NCBI GenBank assembly: GCA_017619905.1
Contig: JAFZRK010000082.1
Coordinates: forward strand, 1-8,935
DNA length: 8,935 nucleotides
Direction: 5' to 3'
Source of the DNA: Bacillota bacterium
GTDB taxonomy: Bacteria; Bacillota; Clostridia; Peptostreptococcales; Anaerovoracaceae
Of this stretch, positions 1 through 6,025 are shown one piece after another. A program made the position numbers and the translations under genes. The notes beneath the pieces were generated by a model that searched no databases, had not been told where the DNA came from, and worked only from the letters and a program-made list of their open reading frames with translations. Every line of letters starts with the position of its first letter. Position 1 is the first letter of the stretch.

Positions 1-543
1 GACAGCTGGTTCGACAAGCTGGGCTTCTCGCTGGACGAGGTAAAGGACGCCTGCAAGAAGACCACGGGGATCAGCAATCCTAACATAAACTACCTTAACA
101 CCATACTGGTGGGCCGCTACAACGAGAAGAACCAGAAGCCGGAAGAAGCAGCCGGCGGGGACATATTCTCCAGAGTGGAGGCCCTGTACGAGAAGACCCG
201 TCAGGAGAACGAGGCAAAGACCGCCCGCATCCGCGAGGAGATCTTCGCCAGAGTGCCCCGCATAAAGGAGATCGAGGCGGAGATAAGGAACTGCGGCTTC
301 GCGGTCTCAAAGGCCATGCTGGGCAAGGCAGGCCAGGCGGAGGTGAACCGTCTTAAGGGACGCATGGAAGCGCTCGGAAGAGAAAAGAACACGCTCCTTG
401 CGGAGAACGGCTACGCGGCGAACGCGCTCGAGGCCATATACGACTGCCCCGAATGCAGGGACACCGGCATACTGGACGACGGCAGCAGATGCCCGTGCTA
501 CAAGGAAAAAACGGAAGCATTACTGAAAGAGAATGGCAGATAA
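1..543 (+). CDS. DnaD-domain replication protein with DnaC-like zinc tail (5' partial)
   Basis: The reading frame is open from the first base, so the start lies upstream; 180 residues are visible. Residues 1–36 look like the end of a DnaD/DnaB_2 domain, the DNA-binding module of Bacillota primosome proteins (a WFDKLGF-type helix, then a segment ending NPNINYLNTIL). After a short linker, residues about 54–135 are a charged helical region rich in Glu, Lys and Arg. Residues 149–166 form a CPEC...CPC cluster (Cys149, 152, 164, 166) preceded by a LLAENGY segment. This second half resembles the N-terminal region of clostridial DnaC-type helicase loaders, which has the same helical stretch and a CxxC-x(n)-CxC knuckle before the AAA+ ATPase. 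Here the protein ends 14 residues after the last Cys, with no Walker A or B motif. By family knowledge it acts in replication initiation or restart; the meaning of the ATPase-less tail is unknown. Its stop overlaps the next gene by 11 nt, implying co-transcription. Confidence 0.75.
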   Translation, partial: DSWFDKLGFSLDEVKDACKKTTGISNPNINYLNTILVGRYNEKNQKPEEAAGGDIFSRVEALYEKTRQENEAKTARIREEIFARVPRIKEIEAEIRNCGFAVSKAMLGKAGQAEVNRLKGRMEALGREKNTLLAENGYAANALEAIYDCPECRDTGILDDGSRCPCYKEKTEALLKENGR

Positions 544-2191
544 CGAAAACCTGCAACTGAATACGTCCGGCGAAGCGCTGGCGGTCTACAGATCCAAGAA
601 GGCCGCCCTGTCGCAGACTACGGTAAAAAGAGGCGAGGGAGTCTACCGCAGGACCGTAAGACTGGTAAAAGGTCTTAAGGAAGCCCGAAAGAAGGCGAAC
701 GACCTGGCATACTGCAGCGCGGAGAACAGGCGTCACTTCTACGGCGAGGTGTTCCGCGACGCATACGCGCCGGTGTTCGAGGCCGGGGCCAAGCTGGAGA
801 GCACACTGTGGAACTTCCTCTACAAGCTCTGGTACGACACCCTGGGCATCTTCGCGTTCATAATAAACCTGATCATAAGGTTCTTCTATTATCTGGGCGC
901 GGGGCTGCGCTACCTGTGGGACAAGCTCTGGGACATCCGCGTCTGGTTCGACGCCCACAAGAGGGCGCTGTTCCAGGTGTTTGCAGTGCTGGTGCTGGTA
1001 GTGTCGCTGGGGCTGATACTGGTGACGTCCATGTCGGCCTACGAATACAGCTACTTCGGCAGGAAACTGGGCACCACAAAGACCAAGCGCGATGTCTACC
1101 AGACCATAGAGATCCTGGGCGACCGGCTGGCGGAGAACGCGGGCGCAAACATCAGCTTCAACGCGGAAAGAGACATAGAATTCAAGAGAGTGTACGGCCT
1201 TGGCATAAAGACGGACAGCCAGGACGACATACTCAACACGCTCACCTACATGAGCGACATACACGTCACGGGCTACGCCATAATGATCAACGGCGTGCAG
1301 ACCGCGATAATGGACAAGCCGGAGACCGCGGACGCCATAATAGCGGGCGTCAAGGATTACTTCGCGCCGCAGACTGAAGGGTACGAATACTCTTCCGTAT
1401 CCTTCGAGGAGGAGGTTACGGTCCAGGAGGTGAACGTCAACCTGTCCGAGCTGTGGAACCCGGACGACGCGGTGCGCTACATAGTCACCGGCTCGGTGAA
1501 CGACCTGCGCGACGACGAATCGCCCAAGCCCATGGTAACGGTCTACGCGTCCGCGTCCGTAACTTACGATGAGGAGGTCCCCTACGGCGTTCAGTACGTA
1601 AGGGACAACAGCATGTACCAGGACGAGGTGATACTGTCCGAGGAGGGCAAGCCGGGCGTCAACCGCATAGTTGCTCTGGTGCAGACCATAAACGGCAAGG
1701 AAGTGTCCAGGTTCGAGCAGTCCAACACCACCATCTCCGAGCCGAAGGACGCTGTCTACAAGCAGGGCACCAAGGAGATACCGCAGAGGAGCGGCTCCGG
1801 AACGTGGCTGTTCCCGATAAAGGCCAGATACACAATATCCGACTACTTCGGCTACCGCGTGGCGCCAACGGCCGGAGCTACCACCAACCACAAGGGCATA
1901 GACATAGCCTGCGCGTACGGCACCAACATCTATGCCGCGGACGGAGGCACCGTTACGTACGCCGGAAGGCGCGGATCGTACGGTCTGCTGATAATAGTCA
2001 ACCATGGCGGCGGCTACGAGACGTACTACGCTCACGAGAGCGAGATACTGGTAAAGGTGGGCGAGGAAGTCTACCAGGGCAAGGTCATAGGCAAGGTCGG
2101 ATCCACAGGCGTATCCACGGGACCGCACCTCCACTTCGAGATACATTATCAGGGCACGCCGCTCAACCCGCTGTCGTTCTACGACAGGTAG
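533..2191 (+). CDS. Membrane-anchored G5-domain M23 (LytM) peptidoglycan endopeptidase
   Basis: The product has 552 residues and is a predicted cell-wall hydrolase that cuts peptide cross-links. Residues 1–100 are hydrophilic and basic. Hydrophobic segments lie at about 105–124 and 145–167; the second, preceded by HKR, is the clearer membrane anchor. Residues 186–330 are extracytoplasmic with no domain I can name, about 335–412 match a G5 domain (a wall-associated beta fold; note INGKEVSRFEQ), and 424–548 are the LytM peptidase. The zinc ligands His453, Asp457 (NHKGIDIA) and His534 (GPHLHFE) are present, as are catalytic His501 (YYAHES) and His532, so the enzyme should be active. An in-frame TGA at 524–526 rules out an earlier start, and the next Met lies beyond the anchor, so ATG 533 is chosen; the ribosome site is weak and translation is probably coupled to the overlapping upstream gene. 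Isoleucine is read 27 times from ATA, 8 from ATC, never ATT. Confidence 0.9.
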   Translation: MADNENLQLNTSGEALAVYRSKKAALSQTTVKRGEGVYRRTVRLVKGLKEARKKANDLAYCSAENRRHFYGEVFRDAYAPVFEAGAKLESTLWNFLYKLWYDTLGIFAFIINLIIRFFYYLGAGLRYLWDKLWDIRVWFDAHKRALFQVFAVLVLVVSLGLILVTSMSAYEYSYFGRKLGTTKTKRDVYQTIEILGDRLAENAGANISFNAERDIEFKRVYGLGIKTDSQDDILNTLTYMSDIHVTGYAIMINGVQTAIMDKPETADAIIAGVKDYFAPQTEGYEYSSVSFEEEVTVQEVNVNLSELWNPDDAVRYIVTGSVNDLRDDESPKPMVTVYASASVTYDEEVPYGVQYVRDNSMYQDEVILSEEGKPGVNRIVALVQTINGKEVSRFEQSNTTISEPKDAVYKQGTKEIPQRSGSGTWLFPIKARYTISDYFGYRVAPTAGATTNHKGIDIACAYGTNIYAADGGTVTYAGRRGSYGLLIIVNHGGGYETYYAHESEILVKVGEEVYQGKVIGKVGSTGVSTGPHLHFEIHYQGTPLNPLSFYDR

Positions 2192-2297
2192 GCGCGGGCT
2201 TCCGGGCCCCGGAGCGCGGCGCATTACGGCAGAGATGCTGCGGCGCACGGCGCCGGTCAACACAGTTTTAAAAGATTTTTCATATACAGTCTTTTCC

Positions 2298-2305
2298 AAG
2301 GAGGA
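2298..2305 (+). promoter_or_regulatory. Strong ribosome binding site for the cofE-like gene
   Basis: AAGGAGGA lies 7 nt before ATG 2313, a near-perfect anti-16S match at ideal spacing. It decides the start: the frame is open back to ATG 2235, but that codon has no ribosome site and would add 26 residues with no resemblance to the family N-terminus. Confidence 0.9.
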
Positions 2306-2312
2306 TTTCACG

Positions 2313-3503
2313 ATGGAAAGATGCATAGGCGCAGTTTCGAGGGGCGTAAGGGCTCCCATCATCAGAGAAGGGGACGACATCGTCCAGATCGTTGCCGACA
2401 GCGTGCTTAAGGCCAGCGAGGTCCACGGCATACCGTTCTGCGACCGGGATGTAGTTGCAGTCACGGAGTCCGTCGTTGCAAGGGCTCAGGGCAATTACGC
2501 CACCATCCAGGACATAGCCGACGACATCAAGGCCAAGATTCCGGGCGGCGAGTTCGGCGTGGTGTTCCCGATCCTTTCCAGGAACCGCTTCGCCATCTGC
2601 CTGCGCGGCATGGCAAAAGCGGCTAAGAAGATCTTCCTTATGCTCAGCTATCCTTCCGACGAGGTGGGCAACCACCTGGTCTCCATCGATAAGGTGGACG
2701 AGGCCGGGCTGGATCCCTACAGGGACGTCCTGAACGAGCCCCAGTGGAGAGCGCACTTCGGGTATGAGAAGCACAGGTTCACCGGCGTGGACTACATCGA
2801 CTACTACAAGGACATAATCGTGGCCGAGGGCGCCAATGTGGAGATAATCTTCGCCAACGACGTACGCTCCATCCTTAAGTACACCAAGAACGTCATCACC
2901 TGCGACATCCATACCAGAGAGCGCAGCAAGCGTCTGCTCAAGGCCGCCGGCGCGGAGATAGTGCTCGGCATGGACGACATCCTGACCGCCCCAGTGAACG
3001 GTTCCGGCTGCAACGAGCAGTTCGGCCTTCTGGGCAGCAACAAGGCGACTGAGGATAAGATAAAGCTCTTCCCCAGAGACTGCCAGCCCATAGTGGACGG
3101 CATTGCGGAGCGTCTGAGGGCAGCCACCGGCAAGCACATAGAAGTTATGATCTACGGCGACGGAGCGTTCAAGGATCCCGTCGGCAAGATCTGGGAGCTT
3201 GCGGACCCGGTAGTGAGCCCGTCGCACACCGCGGGCCTGGTGGGTCAGCCCAACGAGCTGAAGCTTAAGTATCTGGCCGACAACGACTTTGCGGACCTTT
3301 CCGGCGACGCTCTTAAGGACGCCATCTCCGACGCGATAAAGGCCAAGGAGTCCGACCTTGTGGGCAACATGGCTTCCGAGGGCACCACGCCCAGGCAGCT
3401 GACCGACCTTCTGGGTTCGCTGTGCGACCTTACCTCCGGCTCCGGCGACAAGGGCACCCCGATAATCTGGATCCAGGGCTACTTCGACAACTTTACGATG
3501 TAA
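2313..3503 (+). CDS. Coenzyme F420-0:gamma-glutamyl ligase (CofE) family protein, role unknown
   Basis: The product has 396 residues, cytosolic, without signal peptide or membrane segment. It matches the long Bacillota branch of the F420_ligase family (PF01996). The RDVVAVTESVVARAQG segment (residues 45–60) corresponds to the family's conserved N-terminal motif. The later signatures FPILSRNRFA (85–94), MLSYPSDEVGNH (110–121), YGDGAFKDPVGKIWELADP (281–299) and DLTSGSGDKGTP (372–383) are rich in the acidic and glycine residues expected for nucleotide and metal binding. True CofE adds glutamates to F420-0 using GTP and is usually about 250 residues; this longer form is common in Clostridia not known to make F420, so the substrate is not established. 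It stands alone between a 121-nt gap and a 242-nt gap, suggesting its own transcript. Its isoleucine codons (22 ATC, 11 ATA, 2 ATT) differ from the ATA-rich neighbour and, with the strong ribosome site, suggest high expression. Confidence 0.82.
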   Translation: MERCIGAVSRGVRAPIIREGDDIVQIVADSVLKASEVHGIPFCDRDVVAVTESVVARAQGNYATIQDIADDIKAKIPGGEFGVVFPILSRNRFAICLRGMAKAAKKIFLMLSYPSDEVGNHLVSIDKVDEAGLDPYRDVLNEPQWRAHFGYEKHRFTGVDYIDYYKDIIVAEGANVEIIFANDVRSILKYTKNVITCDIHTRERSKRLLKAAGAEIVLGMDDILTAPVNGSGCNEQFGLLGSNKATEDKIKLFPRDCQPIVDGIAERLRAATGKHIEVMIYGDGAFKDPVGKIWELADPVVSPSHTAGLVGQPNELKLKYLADNDFADLSGDALKDAISDAIKAKESDLVGNMASEGTTPRQLTDLLGSLCDLTSGSGDKGTPIIWIQGYFDNFTM

Positions 3504-3548
3504 CAGGGAACGGCCCTGTTTGTCCGGGCAGCAGCTGCGCAACAGCTG
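3502..3548 (+). terminator. Hairpins just behind the cofE-like gene
   Basis: AACAGGG (3502–3508) pairs perfectly with CCCTGTT (3514–3520) across a 5-nt loop, beginning inside the stop codon. A TTTGT follows but no long T tract, so it is at best a weak intrinsic terminator or an mRNA 3'-end stabiliser. A second small hairpin, CAGCTG–5 nt–CAGCTG, follows at 3532–3548. The stronger terminator candidate is further down at 3606–3639. Confidence 0.4.
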
Positions 3549-3573
3549 AGGAAGAAACCGCAAATTTGTCAGC

Positions 3574-3609
3574 AGTCTAAAAATCAGTCTATCAAATAGT
3601 CTAATAAAG
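3574..3609 (+). repeat. Three 12-bp direct repeats, AGTCTA(N)2AA(N)2, upstream of the putP promoter
   Basis: AGTCTA occurs at 3574–3579, 3586–3591 and 3598–3603, exactly 12 bp apart. Positions 9–10 of each 12-bp unit are also AA. The array ends 5 bp before the putative -35 box at 3615. A helically near-phased array here is typical of an activator or repressor binding site, so I read it as a candidate operator for the putP–pro operon. It also lies in the 3' untranslated region of the cofE-like gene. The regulator is not in this window. Confidence 0.6.
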
Positions 3610-3639
3610 AATGCTTGAAATTTCAGGCGTTCTTTTGTT
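3606..3639 (+). terminator. Rho-independent terminator for the cofE-like gene
   Basis: Bases 3606–3618 pair with 3623–3635 as a continuous 13-bp stem containing two G·T pairs, with a 4-nt loop inside the palindrome TGAAATTTCA (3616–3625). It runs into TTTTGTT. It lies about 100 nt after the cofE-like stop. The stem is only moderately G+C-rich. It overlaps the putP promoter, so it may have a second role there. Confidence 0.65.
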
Positions 3640-3644
3640 ATAAT
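3615..3644 (+). promoter_or_regulatory. Sigma-A promoter of the putP–proBAC operon
   Basis: A -35 box TTGAAA (3615–3620, 5 of 6 to consensus), an 18-bp spacer and a perfect TATAAT (3639–3644) are present. The -10 has the TG extension (TGTTATAAT, 3636–3644). Transcription should begin near 3651, leaving an A+T-rich leader of about 95 nt before putP. The -35 lies within the terminator stem-loop and partly in the palindrome TGAAATTTCA, and the AGTCTA repeats sit just upstream. Confidence 0.8.
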
Positions 3645-3745
3645 ACAAAAATAGTTCAGTATTCGTTCTATATTGTGGTCCATTATTTTCTACTTTATAT
3701 TAAGGACATTATTATATACAGCACCCCGCAGTAAAGGAGCGCATC

Positions 3746-5197
3746 ATGGCAAACATAGAACTAATAGTATTCATCGTCTACATCCTGTTCGTCATCGGAA
3801 TAGGCATCTACTTCTTCTTCAAGGGGCAGGCCGCGTCCGACAAGGACTACTTCCTGGGGGGCCGCAAGATGGGCGCCTGGGTGGCGGCTCTGTCCGCAGG
3901 CGCGTCCGACATGAGCGCCTGGGTGCTTATGGGTCTGCCGGCAAGCATCTACGCCATAGGCATGGGTCAGGCATGGATAGCCATAGGTCTGGCGATCGGC
4001 TACGCCATCTCGTGGCTGGTGGAGGCCCCGCGTTTGAGGTGCTTCTCCATCGTGGCCAACGACTCAATAACCATACCGCAGTACCTCACCAACCGCTTCC
4101 TGAGCAAGTCCAAGGCGCTGCAGATAATCTGCGCGGTCATCTTCCTGGTGGCGTACACCATCTACGCGGCGTCCAGCATAAAGGCGTGCGGCACGCTGTT
4201 CAACACAGTGCTGGGGATCAACGCGAATACCGCGATGTACGTTGCGGCGGGCGTAATAATAGTGTACACTTTCCTTGGCGGCTTCTCCGCGGTCTGCTGG
4301 ACGGATTTCTTCCAGGGGCTGCTGATGCTGGCGGCGCTGCTGATAGCGCCCATATTCGCGAGCTTCATGCTCAAGAGCGCTTCCGTTGAGGCGCTTCCCG
4401 CGGGCTACCTGAACATGATGACCGGCTGGAAGGACATAGTCTCCGGTCTCGGCTGGGGCATCGGCTACTTCGGAATGCCACACATAATAATCCGCTTCAT
4501 GTCCATAAAGTCCCAGAAGGAGCTTAAGAAGAGCGGGCGGATAGGCATTACCTGGACGGTGCTGATAGTGATCTTCTCCGTGGCGGCGGGCGCCGTGGGA
4601 CGCATGTTCCTTGGTTTCGACCAGAACATAGCGGACAACTCGCTGGTGTTCATAACCATGGTCCGCAGAATCTTCCCCGGATTGATCTCCGGCATCCTGC
4701 TGTCGTCCATTCTGGCGGCGGCGATGAGCACGGCGGACAGCCAGCTGCTGGCGGCGGCGTCGGCCTTTGCCAGCGACGTTTACAAACCCGTCATCCGCAA
4801 GGACAAGGCCACCGACAGAGAGATGCTCTGGGCGGGCCGCTGGGTGGTGCTGGTGATAGCGTTCGTGGCGCTGATAATAGCCGCCAACCCCAACGCGGGA
4901 TCCATAATGAGCTTAGTCTCCAACGCCTGGGGGCTGTTCGGAGCGGCGTTCGGACCCGTCATCCTTCTGAGCTTGTTCTGGAAGAAGTTCACATTCGGCG
5001 GGGCAGTCGCGGGAATAGTCGCAGGCGCGGCTGTGGATGCGCTGTGGCTGGCATTCCTTGCAAATATAGGCATCTACGAGATAATCCCCGGAGCGCTGGC
5101 CGGCCTCATAGCGGCGGTGATCGTTTCCGGAGCGACATACAAGAGGGACGAGGCGGTGGAGGCACTCTTCGACACTGCAGTCAATTACGAGGAGTAA
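3746..5197 (+). CDS. putP: Sodium/proline symporter
   Basis: The product has 483 residues and is a multi-spanning inner-membrane transporter of the solute:sodium symporter family (E. coli PutP is 502), importing proline with Na+. Hydrophobic segments run along nearly the whole chain from residues 5–25 to 446–462, consistent with the family's usual 13 helices. Residues 48–63 (ALSAGASDMSAWVLMG) carry Asp55, Ser57 and Trp59 at the same numbers as the Na+ and proline site residues of E. coli PutP. Ser328-Thr329 in AAAMSTADSQLL corresponds to E. coli Ser340-Thr341, the second part of the Na+ site. ATG 3746 follows AAAGGAG (3733–3739) at 6 nt. It is the first gene after the promoter, and proB starts 57 nt downstream. 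The pro genes behind it strongly support proline as substrate; an OpuE-like osmoprotective role is possible, as OpuE belongs to the same family. Confidence 0.93.
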   Translation: MANIELIVFIVYILFVIGIGIYFFFKGQAASDKDYFLGGRKMGAWVAALSAGASDMSAWVLMGLPASIYAIGMGQAWIAIGLAIGYAISWLVEAPRLRCFSIVANDSITIPQYLTNRFLSKSKALQIICAVIFLVAYTIYAASSIKACGTLFNTVLGINANTAMYVAAGVIIVYTFLGGFSAVCWTDFFQGLLMLAALLIAPIFASFMLKSASVEALPAGYLNMMTGWKDIVSGLGWGIGYFGMPHIIIRFMSIKSQKELKKSGRIGITWTVLIVIFSVAAGAVGRMFLGFDQNIADNSLVFITMVRRIFPGLISGILLSSILAAAMSTADSQLLAAASAFASDVYKPVIRKDKATDREMLWAGRWVVLVIAFVALIIAANPNAGSIMSLVSNAWGLFGAAFGPVILLSLFWKKFTFGGAVAGIVAGAAVDALWLAFLANIGIYEIIPGALAGLIAAVIVSGATYKRDEAVEALFDTAVNYEE

Positions 5198-5254
5198 AAC
5201 GGCGCGGCAGCAACGCAGAAGCGGCGCGGCAATAACATACCAACGGAGCAATTC

Positions 5255-6025
5255 ATGAGAGCAGTAGTTAAGATCGGTACATCAAACATAACTTATTCCA
5301 CGGGAAGGCTGAACATCCGCCACATGGAGGCGCTGTGCAAAGTCCTGAGCGACATTAAGAACAGCGGCTGCGAGCTTATTGTGGTGTCGTCCGGAGCTAC
5401 GGCAATGGGTGTCGGCAAACTTAAACTTACCGAAAAACCCAAGGACATGCCCGGCAAGCAGGCCTGCGCGGCCGTGGGCCAGTGCGAGCTGATGTACACC
5501 TACGACAAGATGTTTACAGAGCACGGTCACACCGTGGCTCAGATACTTATAACCGGGGACGACCTGAGCGACGCGTCGCGCTACAGCAATTTCGCCAACA
5601 CAGTGGAGCGGCTGCTGGATCTTAAGGCGCTGCCGATAATCAACGAGAACGACACGGTCTCCATTGTGGAATACGGCGTGGGCGACAACGACACTCTGGG
5701 CGCGCTGGTGGCGGCGGGCGTCAGGGCGGACCTGCTTGTGCTGCTGTCGGACATCGACGGGCTCTACACCGCGGACCCGCGAAAGGACCCGGACGCAAAG
5801 CTCATACCGGTCGTGGAGGAGCTTACGGACGATATAATGGCGCTGGGCGGCGGCTGCGGGACGGCCCTCGGCACGGGCGGCATGGCCACAAAGCTGGGCG
5901 CTGCCAGGATATGCATGGATAACGGAATAAACATGGCGATAATCAACGGTTCCAAGCCGCAGGATCTCTACGAGCTGACGGAGGGAAAGACGGCCGGGAC
6001 CATGTTCATAGGAAAGAAAGCATGA
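5255..6025 (+). CDS. proB: Glutamate 5-kinase, short form without PUA domain
   Basis: This enzyme phosphorylates L-glutamate with ATP to gamma-glutamyl phosphate, the first and controlled step of proline synthesis. The 256 residues form one amino-acid kinase domain; the C-terminal PUA domain of the 367-residue E. coli enzyme is absent, as in a number of other bacteria. Motifs in order are VVKIGTS (residues 4–10, Lys6), VSSGATAMG (44–52), NENDTV (130–135), GDNDTLGALVA (143–153), LLSDIDGLYTADPR (163–176) and GTGGMATKL (206–214, Lys213). Asp103 and Glu139 align with E. coli Asp107 and Glu143, where changes relieve proline inhibition, so feedback control is probably kept. ATG 5255 follows CGGAG (5244–5248). 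The stop overlaps the proA start as ATGA. Confidence 0.95.
   Translation: MRAVVKIGTSNITYSTGRLNIRHMEALCKVLSDIKNSGCELIVVSSGATAMGVGKLKLTEKPKDMPGKQACAAVGQCELMYTYDKMFTEHGHTVAQILITGDDLSDASRYSNFANTVERLLDLKALPIINENDTVSIVEYGVGDNDTLGALVAAGVRADLLVLLSDIDGLYTADPRKDPDAKLIPVVEELTDDIMALGGGCGTALGTGGMATKLGAARICMDNGINMAIINGSKPQDLYELTEGKTAGTMFIGKKA

Noticed and set aside
2203..2225. G+C-rich inverted sequence after the M23 stop, considered as a terminator.
   Set aside because: The stem is short with mismatches and no T tract follows directly.
2257..2288. Possible promoter for the cofE-like gene in the A+T-rich patch, with TATACA at 2283–2288.
   Set aside because: No acceptable -35 box lies at 16–19 bp; the best candidate (TCAACA, 2257–2262) is 20 bp away and 4 of 6. 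A promoter here is likely but cannot be placed.
2235..2312. Longer start for the cofE-like gene at ATG 2235.
   Set aside because: There is no ribosome site before it, it would run through A+T-rich leader DNA, and ATG 2313 has AAGGAGGA at 7 nt.
353..2464. A 703-codon open frame on the minus strand across the DnaD, M23 and cofE-like genes.
   Set aside because: It is antisense to well-recognised proteins and its translation is low-complexity and basic, a known shadow of G+C-rich codon bias.
3566..3595. TTGTCA, 18 bp, TATCAA as an additional promoter overlapping the AGTCTA repeats.
   Set aside because: The -10 is poor, and a far better promoter lies directly downstream.
2280..3683. A 467-codon minus-strand open frame opposite the cofE-like gene.
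   Set aside because: It mirrors the sense gene, has no family motifs and is explained by codon usage.
3673..3701. TTGTGG, 17 bp, TATATT as a second putP promoter.
   Set aside because: The -35 matches only 3 of 6 in A+T-rich DNA where chance -10 boxes are common.
3675..3734. A GTG-started 19-codon open frame in the putP leader, considered as a leader peptide.
   Set aside because: It has no ribosome site and no run of proline codons, so nothing supports attenuation.
5200..5231. CGGCGCGGCA occurring twice in the putP–proB gap, 22 bp apart.
   Set aside because: Short, G+C-rich and plausible by chance; no hairpin or regulatory placement supports it.
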